DNA from: Acidobacteriota bacterium
Lineage (GTDB): Bacteria; Acidobacteriota; Terriglobia; Terriglobales; Acidobacteriaceae
NCBI GenBank assembly: GCA_021779935.1
Contig: JAJXZT010000016.1
Location: 1 to 64,000, forward strand
Direction: 5' to 3'
DNA length: 64,000 nt
Shown: in pieces, positions 26,196 through 34,408 of the stretch
Numbering within the stretch: position 1 is the stretch's first letter
Layout of the letters: each line of letters starts with the position of its first letter
The notes under the pieces: generated by a model
The model's database searches: none
What the model saw: the letters and a program-made list of their open reading frames with translations, nothing else
Told to the model about the DNA's origin: nothing
Position numbers and translations under genes: made by a program

Positions 26196-27896
26196 TCATC
26201 GGACAGTCGTCACTGCAAGCATCACTTCCGCTAGTTCGTCCCCCAAATGCTCTTGCACATCCAAGGCAATCGCAAATGCCACGTCTTCGCTTCTCGTCCC
26301 TTGCTCAGCCTTTTGCAGGGAACAACGGTAACCTTCCAACTCTATGAATCGCCCAGCTCCGTCCAGGGTCCGCGCACGCATTGCGATTCCCCATGCCACG
26401 TTTGTCATCGCCAATAATGCCAGGCTCCAGCCAAACAGTGCTGAAGACCCAAGACTCACTCTGTAACCGACGTATCCGGCAGCACCCACAAAAACCGGCA
26501 GCACTACCAGCCCCGGCCATGCCGAACGCACCTTTAGTCTCCGGTCGAGAACGTCCGTCGTCAAGGGTACGATGGTCACCGCCAGTACCGCCCCAAGCAA
26601 CAGGCTAAATGTAAGAAACCAAAAGGACAAGAGCCATGGGCTTCCGGTTGTCCGGTACTCGGACGCCATCCACACCCCTGCTGCCACGGAGCCGAGTGAC
26701 CCCGCCACCAGGTATTTCGTGTTCCAGTGGAAGTACCGTGCTCCTACCCGGGCGGTCAACGTTTGTTGGACCCCAAGCACCATGTCCGAAAGTAATTGCC
26801 TGTCGTCTTTTCGCACTACCCGTTCGGCCATGCTCGCCGGCAGCAATTTTGTATAGACGAATTTCTCCTCCGGAGGAAGGTCGTCGCCCAGTGCTCGCAG
26901 TCGCCGCACCGTGCACTCGTCTTTTGTGCACTGCACGCTGACGTACCCGCGCGCTGCCAGGTCCACCAATGCGCTTGCCACGCTCTTGCGGTCACTTCCT
27001 CCCGTCCGCAGGTAGCGCGCCTCCGCCGGGGACATCCCGCGCGGCGCCTCGTTTTGTAGAGCCAGCGCTCGCAGTTTGGGATTTCGTGCTTTCGCCACCC
27101 AAACCACCAGGTAATAGCAGAACGCCCCAAGCGGAAGCCAAAGTGGTGACAGTCGTCGCTCAATCGCCGGGCGTGGTAGCGCCACATAACCCTGCGGCCA
27201 CTCCACCACCACCGCCAGACTTTCGCCCGCCGCCAGGCCGTGCGCCGTATAGGTCATCGTGTTGGCCGCGCCGTCCACTCGCTGCGGTTTGCCCGCCGCC
27301 AGTCTTACGCCCCGTTTGTCCAGGTACGCGTTCGCCGTCACGTCTTTCCACGGGAGATTCTCAGGCAGGCGCACTGCCACCGTTGCCGACTCCACCGGCA
27401 ATCCCCATTCATGTCCCACCGCGTTCCAGTACAGTGCGTCTTTGTCCGTTCCGTCTCGCGCAACATTCACCGCGCCCGTCACGCGATAACGAAGTTCATA
27501 CGTCCAGTCGCCCTCGGGCAACGGTTTTCCCAACTCCACGCGAGTGGCTTCTCCGTTTACTTCCGCTGTTGTCTCGATCGGCTTTCCATTCAGCCGCGCG
27601 CTCAGCAACTCCGCCTTCGCTCCTTCGTCATCCGACGCTCTTGTGTAGCGCGAATCCCATCGGTCTTCCGTTCCCACTGGAAGAAAGCGATACGTGTCGT
27701 AGTGGAAATATCGTCCCTCGCTGTGAATTTGGAATTGCTCATTCACCAGCAGCGATCCGTCCTGTTGCACCGTCACGTCCGCATGGAATCTATCGATGCG
27801 CTCTCCCGTGCTGGCCTGTCCCAGCAGTGCCGCGCTGCACAGCAGCACCGCCGCCAACACCGTCGCTTTGCCCTTTGCCGCCACGAATCCTCGCAT
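26196..27896 (-). CDS. DUF2207-family membrane protein
   Basis: 566 residues. A signal peptide (residues 1-29) is followed by a ~215-residue extracytoplasmic beta-rich domain (FHADVTVQQDGSLLVNEQFQI, YRFLPVG) typical of DUF2207. Next come a TM helix (LWLPLGAFCYYLVVWVA), a cytoplasmic wedge-like domain (MSPAEARYLRTGG, ASALVDLAARGYVSV) and two or more TM helices, ending in a soluble tail that repeats the DUF2207 C-terminal pattern. Its role is unknown; it may sense or stabilise the envelope. Confidence 0.88.
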   Translation of the reverse strand: MRGFVAAKGKATVLAAVLLCSAALLGQASTGERIDRFHADVTVQQDGSLLVNEQFQIHSEGRYFHYDTYRFLPVGTEDRWDSRYTRASDDEGAKAELLSARLNGKPIETTAEVNGEATRVELGKPLPEGDWTYELRYRVTGAVNVARDGTDKDALYWNAVGHEWGLPVESATVAVRLPENLPWKDVTANAYLDKRGVRLAAGKPQRVDGAANTMTYTAHGLAAGESLAVVVEWPQGYVALPRPAIERRLSPLWLPLGAFCYYLVVWVAKARNPKLRALALQNEAPRGMSPAEARYLRTGGSDRKSVASALVDLAARGYVSVQCTKDECTVRRLRALGDDLPPEEKFVYTKLLPASMAERVVRKDDRQLLSDMVLGVQQTLTARVGARYFHWNTKYLVAGSLGSVAAGVWMASEYRTTGSPWLLSFWFLTFSLLLGAVLAVTIVPLTTDVLDRRLKVRSAWPGLVVLPVFVGAAGYVGYRVSLGSSALFGWSLALLAMTNVAWGIAMRARTLDGAGRFIELEGYRCSLQKAEQGTRSEDVAFAIALDVQEHLGDELAEVMLAVTTVR

Positions 27897-28103
27897 TCCA
27901 CTTAGGCGCGAGATACTACCACTTCACGGCGCGACGTGGAGCGAATACAGAATTTTGTTCTGAAATCATGAGTCGATGTCCCTTCGAACATCGTGCACAT
28001 CATCGTGGTGATGTTTTTTCTGATCGCACGCTCTTCCATCGCGCAGAGTTTTTCGCGTTCTCGCGCGCGTCGCAAACTGCACTGCAACTTTTTTGCGCAA
28101 ACG

Positions 28104-28134
28104 AAAAGGCCGCCCGGCAACAGGGCGACCTTTC
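28104..28134 (-). terminator. Terminator-like hairpin
   Basis: On the minus strand GGTCGCCC and GGGCGGCC pair with one G-U wobble around a 7-base loop, followed by TTTTCG. In the plus direction the same pair would be a C-A mismatch, so the minus strand is the likely one. The nearest upstream minus-strand gene ends 270 bases away, so it may end a long 3' UTR or a small RNA. Confidence 0.55.
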
Positions 28135-28285
28135 CTTCAAGGGAGAATAGTTCCAACGGAGGCTAGACCGTCAAAACTTTCTGGAAAAATACTATGAGGG
28201 TTCAAAACAGGGTGTCAAGGAATTTTTCGGAATTAAATGCCTTTAAAATCAATCACTTACATTTTAAGTAACCAGTCGCCATCCT

Positions 28286-28302
28286 GTGACAAAATTTGTC
28301 AC
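28286..28302. promoter_or_regulatory. 17-base near-perfect dyad, candidate operator
   Basis: GTGACAAA and TTTGTCAC arms flank a single central base. It lies about 100 bases past the stop of the DUF6599-like gene and not directly upstream of any gene I can see, so a target promoter is not evident. Confidence 0.4.
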
Positions 28303-28401
28303 TTTGCCTCTCCGGCGACCTTAAGTTCTTCCCCCTGTACCTCTTACGGCCTCTCAGGCCCACACTTCTGGACCCTTTGCTCCACCCAGTCGGCCCTCGT
28401 T

Positions 28402-29481
28402 TCAGTCCTCCAGGTGCAGCCGTATGAACTCCGTTTCGTCTGTTTTCGGCTTGAACCGGCCCGGAAAAATCTTCTGCAGGATCACTCGTCCGAAGCCAAA
28501 CATCGCTCCCGTGCCCACCGACATCACGAAGATGATGATGGCCAGTGTGATGGCTGCGACCACCAGGCTCCCGACATTATCGTGCTGACTCAGCCATGTG
28601 TTTTCGTTCCACGTCACGTCTGCTTCGTAATTCACGCGGCCCAGCACTGACTTCGCATCGCCTGTCGAGATCGGTCCCATCGTCACTGCGATGATCGGTC
28701 CCGTGCGCTTCACCACGTAGGTTTCTTTCGGATTCGGATTCGCCGCCTGGAATGCCGCAAGTTTTTCCATCGCGATCAGCGGCGTCGGATAGCTCACCAG
28801 CATTGTCACTGCCGTATTCGCGTCGAACTTCATCTGCGCCGTTATGATTTCCGGGCTCTTTGAGAAGTCGATCAGTTGCGCGCTCAGCGGAATTCCTGTC
28901 GCCGCGTATGCCACCGGCCCCAGTATGTATTTCCCCGTGTTCTCCACCAGATGTTCGTGGGGCATGTAACTTGGCAGCGTGGGAAGGTTCGCACCCGGCC
29001 CCTGCAATTGCGGCAGGTCTCCCGACAGGTCGCGCAACTCCGCCGCGGACATTGCCGTAATTTCGTCGAACCGCGCTTCCACCAGCACGTTGTCTTTGAA
29101 GAACAGCACGCGGTCGTTGTCCGATACCGCCAGTGTGCCGATCGTCTCGTCGCGCATCTGCGGCTGGCGATAGAACGTGAACGCCCCATACGCTCCCGTC
29201 GCGTCCTGGAACCGCGCTGCCCTCAGCACCAGCTTGTGCCCGTTCCGCGTATAGGTCGCCTGCTCGAAATCCTTGAAGCCGTACTCTTTCAGCGCCGCGG
29301 CCTGTGCCGGGTCGGCCACTGCCGGGTCCGTGCTCTGCTGGTGTTCCGTCTGCACCCAGCCGGCGAACGCCTCGGGCAGCAGCGCCTGCTTCGTCTCTGT
29401 CTTGGGAGATCTCTGCGCGCCTGCCACACTCAGCGACAGCGCCACTATTGCGATTAACGGGAGAATTTGTTTGCGGATCAT
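28402..29481 (-). CDS. DUF6599-like exported/membrane-anchored protein
   Basis: 359 residues from ATG 29481 (MIRKQILPLIAIVAL); a GTG at 29496 in the same frame is also possible. A signal peptide ends near VAGAQ. The extracytoplasmic domain has repeated alpha/beta units (LPEAFAGWVQ, YTRNGHKLVLRAARFQDATGAYGAFTFY, LVSYPTP) as in DUF6599 proteins of acidobacteria. A single TM helix near residue 315 (LVVAAITLAIIIFVMSVGTGA) anchors it, followed by a short basic tail. Its function is unknown. Confidence 0.75.
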   Translation of the reverse strand: MIRKQILPLIAIVALSLSVAGAQRSPKTETKQALLPEAFAGWVQTEHQQSTDPAVADPAQAAALKEYGFKDFEQATYTRNGHKLVLRAARFQDATGAYGAFTFYRQPQMRDETIGTLAVSDNDRVLFFKDNVLVEARFDEITAMSAAELRDLSGDLPQLQGPGANLPTLPSYMPHEHLVENTGKYILGPVAYAATGIPLSAQLIDFSKSPEIITAQMKFDANTAVTMLVSYPTPLIAMEKLAAFQAANPNPKETYVVKRTGPIIAVTMGPISTGDAKSVLGRVNYEADVTWNENTWLSQHDNVGSLVVAAITLAIIIFVMSVGTGAMFGFGRVILQKIFPGRFKPKTDETEFIRLHLED

Positions 29482-29697
29482 CACGAAGAGAGACACCTTC
29501 TCGCCCCTCTTCTAATTAGACTACCGGCCCGCCGTTAAAGTTTCCACCCCGCGCCCATTTCTGCCTTCTCTGTCCCAACGCGGGTGGGGATGTTGAAGCC
29601 GCCCGAAGCGCGTCCGAGATTTTTCAGCAGAACTGTGCTGCACTGCGACACACGTTGCGCGTTGCAGGAAAGTCGGCCATGGTATGTGGGAGGTAGC

Positions 29698-29751
29698 GAC
29701 GGCCTTCAGGCCGTCGAAATAATGATGGTGCGGAAAAATGGGCTTCAGCCC
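29698..29751. repeat. Paired TTCAG-loop hairpins (REP-like)
   Basis: GACGGCCT-TC-AGGCCGTC (29698-29715) and GGGCT-TC-AGCCC (29740-29751) are two adjacent perfect palindromes sharing the loop CTTCAG, separated by an A-rich spacer. Between genes, next to a fragment (AAGCGCGTCCGAGATT at about 29608-29623) that also occurs in the 82-bp repeats nearby. Confidence 0.7.
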
Positions 29752-29777
29752 CGGCTTCCTCAATGTCTTGACAGGCC

Positions 29778-30116
29778 TCAGTTTAACCCAAGTGGGCCTG
29801 AACCGTTGGATCTCACGGAGTCACAGGATCGGAGCTTCGGTGGTGCAAAGTGTCGCGTCCAAAACAGTGTCAAGAAACCAACAGGTATCCACGCCAGTAC
29901 GGAAAAAAGAAAGAGAGTCAACCCGCGCGCACCGAACATGAAGCATATGAGGCCGGAGATCAGGAGGGCTCGCAAAGCAGATACAACCGACCAGGCGCGT
30001 GGAACGCACAGAAATCGGGCGCACGCAGGACAACGAAATGGCTCTGCGAAGTCCAGTTCGTCTATGGCAAATTCGGCCCTGCACAAGGGGCACTGGGGAG
30101 ATCTTGACGCCATCAT
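29778..30116 (-). CDS. Small zinc-ribbon membrane protein
   Basis: 112 residues. An N-terminal CPLC-x17-CPAC arrangement (residues ~9-33) forms a probable zinc ribbon. Two TM segments follow (SALRALLISGLICFMFGA and LTLFLFSVLAWIPVGFLTLF) and a polar tail. The start at 30116 or the next ATG at 30113 cannot be separated; no clear SD is present. Function unknown. It sits in a repeat-rich stretch. Confidence 0.65.
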   Translation of the reverse strand: MMASRSPQCPLCRAEFAIDELDFAEPFRCPACARFLCVPRAWSVVSALRALLISGLICFMFGARGLTLFLFSVLAWIPVGFLTLFWTRHFAPPKLRSCDSVRSNGSGPLGLN

Positions 30117-30570
30117 TCGCTTTGGACTTTCGGCTCGGCGGTCGGTCCCATCTTGTAAGGTCTCACTTCGTCAAAAGCTCTATTAATCCGTAAAGAGTAA
30201 CCGAGATTCTATCAATGAGGAAAGACTCGCAAAAGGATGATGTGAAAGCTCGCTTTCAGTGGCGCTGGCTTTCGCTGTTTCTTTTGCCGTTGCTCTTGCT
30301 CTTGTCTTTCCTAATACCTAGTACCTGGCACCTTTACTGGCTGATAGCCCACATCTGCGCTCCTAACCGAGGGTGCCCCGTATCTGGTCGCCTCTGTTGG
30401 CGGGCAGATACGGGAAGAGACAAAGCCGCGCGAAGCGCGTCCGAGATTCTTACTTGTAGCCTCATCCACTCTGCTCGCGCAGCAATGTAGGGTATCCCCC
30501 GGGCTGCTTTGCAAGGCTGCTCTTGGGACTCGGCAATCTTCCTGCCTGACCTGGTGTGGATGGCGGGACG
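30117..30570. other. Repeat-filled gap
   Basis: 454 bases. It contains a CCTAATACCTAGTACCTGG short-word array (30308-30331) and one 82-bp direct repeat (30374-30455). The open frame at 30215-30490 is made mostly of these repeats and I do not call it a gene. Confidence 0.6.
30374..30455 (+). repeat. 82-bp direct repeat, copy 1 (contains a hairpin)
   Basis: TGCCCCGTATCTGG at 30374 begins an 82-base unit repeated at 31186-31267 with only a handful of differences. Inside, CCCGTATCTG and GCAGATACGGG pair, with an inner CGCC/GGCG stem, giving a REP-like cruciform. The 3' part (GCGAAGCGCGTCCGAGATT) also occurs alone near 29610. Confidence 0.9.
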
Positions 30571-31044
30571 TTAGTGGATCAGGGACACGGTTGACACTCC
30601 CCACCCTACTTCATCAGTGCCGAAGTAGACCACTATCCGCGCGCCGCTTTCCGGTAGATCGTAGACGAGGCTCCGTGACCGCCTGTATGTTCCGTGACTT
30701 CTCATTGGGTCTAGCCAGATGAGTGAGGCTGTCTTGTTGTTGTGCAATACCGGACAGATGCGCGTTGGGTCCTCACGCAGTCGTTCGCGAACGATCTGTT
30801 CGCAGCGGCTTGTTCTCAGGTCGAGAATAAGTGATTCCGCTGTCGCTTCGTCGGTTCGGTTGCGAAACGGATTCAGAACCGCAACCGCCGTGCCTTTCGG
30901 AACCTCGGGCGAGGCCCCGTAATAATAAAGCACCGGGTGATCGACCCGCACCGCATAGAGAACCAAAGCGCCTGTCACCACAAGTATCGCGATCCCCGCC
31001 AACGCCATTCCTGCCGTACGATGTCTCGACCAAAGTTCTGTCAT
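30571..31044 (-). CDS. Hypothetical membrane-anchored protein
   Basis: 157 residues from ATG 31044 (MTELWSRHRTAG); the frame upstream to 31170 runs into repeat sequence. One TM helix at ~14-36 (LAGIAILVVTGALVLYAV) is followed by an extracytoplasmic domain (VLNPFRNRTDEATAESLILDLRT, VCPVLHNNKTASLIWL-like). Family not recognised. The gene lies exactly between the two 82-bp direct repeats. Confidence 0.65.
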   Translation of the reverse strand: MTELWSRHRTAGMALAGIAILVVTGALVLYAVRVDHPVLYYYGASPEVPKGTAVAVLNPFRNRTDEATAESLILDLRTSRCEQIVRERLREDPTRICPVLHNNKTASLIWLDPMRSHGTYRRSRSLVYDLPESGARIVVYFGTDEVGWGVSTVSLIH

Positions 31045-31185
31045 ATGCTTCTTCACTGAACCCCGACACTGGAAATCAGGGCGGGTGGCCCGGGTTACCA
31101 ACACACTGACGGTGGCCCGTTCAAGCCTGACGTTGGCTTGAGCGGGGTAGTTGGCTTGCGCCCCCATCACTCTTCAGTCTGCCTG

Positions 31186-31267
31186 TGCCCCGTATCTGGC
31201 CGCCTCTGTTGGCGGGCAGATGTGGGAAGAGACAAAGCCGAGCGAAGCGCGTCCGAGATTCTTACTT
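31186..31267 (+). repeat. 82-bp direct repeat, copy 2
   Basis: Matches 30374-30455 in the same orientation. It begins TGCCCCGTATCTGG and ends ATTCTTACTT; the hairpin core is CCCGTATCTG...GCAGATGTGGG. Both copies flank the gene at 30571-31044. The GIY-YIG gene starts 73 bases further on. Confidence 0.9.
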
Positions 31268-31340
31268 TTGGCAGATGCGAGTTTATTGCGTGTCGTACAT
31301 CACAGCAACGGCAAATTGCCCCTGCTATCGTCACCCGGAC

Positions 31341-32150
31341 ATGCTTACCTTCAATGCGATTTTGCGTCACGAGAATATTGATCCCAAGAACGTCCGGCTT
31401 GTTCGCCATCAAGATACCCGCTCAACCGCGATTTGCACGCCTTATAACCTCTGGAGAGCCGGGGACGGCCGTTTCGAACTCTATCAACGAATTCAGAAGC
31501 GCGAAGTGTTTACCGTTGGCGACCTTATCGCAAGCTTTGTTGCCACACCCACGGACGATACCTTGTTCATCGGTGTTTACCGTGTAAGTAGCAAAGGAAT
31601 TGCCCCAGAAGGCACGATCGATCCTGTGATCCAGACGGATCAGGTTGGTTTGCTGCTTTACGACATTCAGCCGGAAGCAATAATGTCCGAATACGCAGGA
31701 CACCTGGTTATCGATTGGGGAAAGGGTTTTCGAGCCTGGGTACAACGTGCTGAATGGAATGACAAGGCGGTGCTGGAAATTAGACCGGAAACAAATGAGC
31801 AGCCGTTCCCCGGATTCACACACTTCAATTGGGATATCAACGAAATCGCTGCCGTACCGTTGGCGTGGCAGGAAGTACTCAAATCCGTCAAAGGCGTATA
31901 TCTGCTGGTCTGCAACGAGACTGGTAAGCAGTATGTCGGATCGGCCAAGGGCGACGGGGGCTTTTGGGGAAGATTCGTTGAATACGCAAGAACCGGACAC
32001 GGTGGCAACGTTGAATTGATGCGTCAGGGACGCGGACAGTATAGGGTCTCTGTTTTGGAAATAGTGAACTCGGATGCGGGGATCGAGCGCGTGGAAGAAG
32101 CGTGGAAGCAAAAGCTGATGAGTCGAAAGTTCGGGCTAAACAAGAACTGA
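31341..32150 (+). CDS. GIY-YIG nuclease-domain protein
   Basis: 269 residues from ATG 31341 (MLTFNAILRHENIDPKNVRL); upstream frame extends into the repeat. An N-terminal ~180-residue domain of unknown type (RHQDTRSTAICTPYNLW) precedes a C-terminal GIY-YIG fold: GVYLLVCNETGKQYVGSA at ~193-210, the Arg in GRFVEYARTG, and the C-terminal Glu (ERVEEAWKQKL) with GLNKN at the end. Family members cut or nick DNA in repair, restriction or mobile elements. Its base composition seems less G+C-rich than its neighbours, and it stands beside repeats, so acquisition by transfer is plausible. Confidence 0.85.
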   Translation: MLTFNAILRHENIDPKNVRLVRHQDTRSTAICTPYNLWRAGDGRFELYQRIQKREVFTVGDLIASFVATPTDDTLFIGVYRVSSKGIAPEGTIDPVIQTDQVGLLLYDIQPEAIMSEYAGHLVIDWGKGFRAWVQRAEWNDKAVLEIRPETNEQPFPGFTHFNWDINEIAAVPLAWQEVLKSVKGVYLLVCNETGKQYVGSAKGDGGFWGRFVEYARTGHGGNVELMRQGRGQYRVSVLEIVNSDAGIERVEEAWKQKLMSRKFGLNKN

Positions 32151-32307
32151 GTTCGTTCCGACCGCGGATTCAGGAAAAGTCGTCATGCGGCAATTTAAAT
32201 GAACGCCAAAACAGCCCCACGTTTGCCCTCTGTTGGTAGACGTGCCATGTTGCCCCAGCTCAGTAGCTCAGCCGCTTTCCTAACGCCTAATACCTGGCAC
32301 CTAGCAC

Positions 32308-34368
32308 CTATTGCCCCGTATCCTCGTGCGGTTCAATCTTCGCCACCCGCACTCCGCTCAACGAATTCACGTACCGCACGATTCCGTTGTAGAGCGCCTC
32401 TGCGATCTTCTCGCGATACTGTGGCTTCTCCATGTCCCGCGCGTCTTTCGGATTGCTCACGAACGAAATTTCCGCCAGGATGCTTGGCATGTTTGCGCCG
32501 ATCAGCACGATGAACGGCGCTTTTTTTACGCCGCGGTTCCGTTCCCCTTTGTCATGCGCCGAAAGGCTCTTCCACATCGACTGCTGCACGTCGTGCGCAA
32601 ACTCCCTCGACTCCTCGATCTTGTCCTTCAGCGCGATCTTCTTCACCAGGTCCTGCAGTTCGTGGATCGACTGGTCCGACACCGCGTTTTCGCGCGCCGC
32701 CACCGCCAGTGCGTCCTGGTCGGTCGTAAAGTTCAGGTAATAGGTCTCTATTCCGCGCGCCGACGGATCACGGCTCGAATTCGCATGGATCGATATGAAT
32801 AAATCTGCCTGCGCCTGGTTTGCGATTGCCGTCCGTGTCTCCAGCGGAACGAACGTATCCGTGTCGCGCGTATACACCACGTCGGCGCCCATTTTTGTTT
32901 GCAGCAGTTTGCCCAGCCGCAGCGCCACGTCCAGCGTCAGGTTCTTTTCCAGCAGGCCGTTCGGACCGATCGATCCCGTATCGTGTCCGCCGTGTCCCGC
33001 GTCCACCACGATCTTGTTGATCTTCAATCCCAGCGCCCTTATCAGCGACCGTTGTCCATCCGAAGTCGGCTGTGCCTGGTGAATCTTCGGATACTCCGTC
33101 CGCGCTTCTTCATTCTTTTTGCGCGACGTCAGCGGGCCGTTCTCTGGCTCCCTCGGAGCCACCACCGCCACTGTCGGCTCGCTCGTCGGGCCGCGTGTCG
33201 ACTTCAGCTCCCGGCCTTTCATCTTTCCTACTTCTGTCTTTGCCGACTCGCCCGTCTCGCTATCGTCTTCCCACGGTCCCACCGCCGGATTCGTGCCCGT
33301 TGCCACTTTCTCTTTCGGAGCGTTCTGCGTCCCCGTCTTTGCCGCTTCCGTCTTCCGCTCCGTCGACTCTCCCTGTCTCTGCGCCGTGCTCGGACTTACC
33401 GGCGGAGTGACCTTTGCCACTTCCGTCTTCGGCATCCGTCCATGGATGTCGATGATCAGCCGGTACGGGTTCGGCAGCATAAACGCCGAGTAGTCGGAGA
33501 CGTTGCTCACCTCCAGCACCACTCGTGTCATGTCTGTTTTGAATTGCGCCACTCGTATGCGCTTCAGGAATCCGTCGCTCACGTCGAACGATTTGCCCAC
33601 CAGTGTCGACGCCAGTCTTGCGCCGTGCAGGTCGAAGAAGATGCGGTCCGGGTCCGGCACGCGACCCGCCTCGTATTTCACTTCACCGTTCAGGTCGATT
33701 GCCACCCGCGTGTAGTCCGGCGTCGACCAGTACCGTATGCCGGTCACCAGCGGCAGGGAAGCCAGCTTTGCGTCTTCCAGCTTTACCGCCGCTGCTGCCT
33801 TCGTGCCTCGTTTGGACTCCGCTGCTTCCCGGTCGATTTCCGCAATCGCGTCTCGCGCATCGCCTGCCAGGTGGTTTCGCGGATACCGCCTCAGAAACTC
33901 CTCGAACGTCTCCCGAGCCAGGTCGTTTTCGCCCAGGTCATCCTTATATATCTGTCCAATCGTAAACAGCGCGTCGAAGCGATGCGTGCTTCCCGGATAT
34001 TCCTTCCGCAGAAACTCGTAGCGCTTGATCGACATCCGCAGTGCCGCGTCGTCGTGGAATATCCTGCCCATTTCGGCCAGCACCTCGGCCTCTGCCACCA
34101 CGCTCGGGTCTGCCCTCATGCTCGTCGGCGCCAGGTAGTAGACGAGCCGGTACGCATTTGCAACCTTTTTATAATCGCGCTTCGTGCGTTCTTTTGCCGG
34201 AGTCCCGTTCAGCGCCTCGCGCATCCGCTCCGCCGCTGCGAACTGCCGGTTTGCCTGCGCCAGTTTTGACCGGGTCACTCGCCCAAAGGACGGAAGCGCG
34301 AGTAGGATCATCAGCGCAATCAGCGCTGTGTTTCGCGTGGCCCTCTGGCGATATAAAAAGCTCTTCAT
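32308..34368 (-). CDS. N-acetylmuramoyl-L-alanine amidase with AMIN domain
   Basis: 686 residues from ATG 34368 (MKSFLYRQRATR) with AAGGA just upstream. A signal anchor is followed by a TPR-like helical region (residues ~40-180), an AMIN domain (~205-310: YTRVAIDLNGEVKYEAGRV, PNPYRLIIDIHG), a long low-complexity Pro/Thr/Lys linker, and a C-terminal Amidase_3 domain with zinc motif VDAGHGGHDTGS, NLTLDVALRLG and ISIHANSS. It cleaves the amide between MurNAc and the stem peptide, probably at the septum. It lies directly upstream (transcription-wise downstream) of a lytic transglycosylase. Confidence 0.95.
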   Translation of the reverse strand: MKSFLYRQRATRNTALIALMILLALPSFGRVTRSKLAQANRQFAAAERMREALNGTPAKERTKRDYKKVANAYRLVYYLAPTSMRADPSVVAEAEVLAEMGRIFHDDAALRMSIKRYEFLRKEYPGSTHRFDALFTIGQIYKDDLGENDLARETFEEFLRRYPRNHLAGDARDAIAEIDREAAESKRGTKAAAAVKLEDAKLASLPLVTGIRYWSTPDYTRVAIDLNGEVKYEAGRVPDPDRIFFDLHGARLASTLVGKSFDVSDGFLKRIRVAQFKTDMTRVVLEVSNVSDYSAFMLPNPYRLIIDIHGRMPKTEVAKVTPPVSPSTAQRQGESTERKTEAAKTGTQNAPKEKVATGTNPAVGPWEDDSETGESAKTEVGKMKGRELKSTRGPTSEPTVAVVAPREPENGPLTSRKKNEEARTEYPKIHQAQPTSDGQRSLIRALGLKINKIVVDAGHGGHDTGSIGPNGLLEKNLTLDVALRLGKLLQTKMGADVVYTRDTDTFVPLETRTAIANQAQADLFISIHANSSRDPSARGIETYYLNFTTDQDALAVAARENAVSDQSIHELQDLVKKIALKDKIEESREFAHDVQQSMWKSLSAHDKGERNRGVKKAPFIVLIGANMPSILAEISFVSNPKDARDMEKPQYREKIAEALYNGIVRYVNSLSGVRVAKIEPHEDTGQ

Positions 34369-34408
34369 CCCTTCCTTACTGCAATGCAAATTCCCGCCCC
34401 ACTGCCTT

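Larger units (their letters stand above)
27897..28401. other. Gap with a terminator and a dyad
   Basis: 505 bases without a supported gene. It holds a minus-strand terminator-like hairpin (28104-28134) and a 17-base dyad, GTGACAAAATTTGTCAC (28286-28302). The frame at 27902-28156 on the minus strand is not gene-like and runs through the hairpin. Confidence 0.5.

Noticed and set aside
27902-28156. An 84-codon minus-strand frame upstream of the DUF2207 gene
   Set aside because: It runs through a terminator-like hairpin and has no SD, no domain and no coding-like composition.
30215-30490. A 91-codon plus-strand frame with a hydrophobic N-terminus
   Set aside because: The hydrophobic part comes from a CTTTTGCC/CTCTTGCT low-complexity stretch, and the rest is the 82-bp repeat.
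32255-32275. CAGTAGCTCAG resembling a tRNA D arm
   Set aside because: No acceptor, anticodon or T arm follows here or at the other copies; it is one of the dispersed words.
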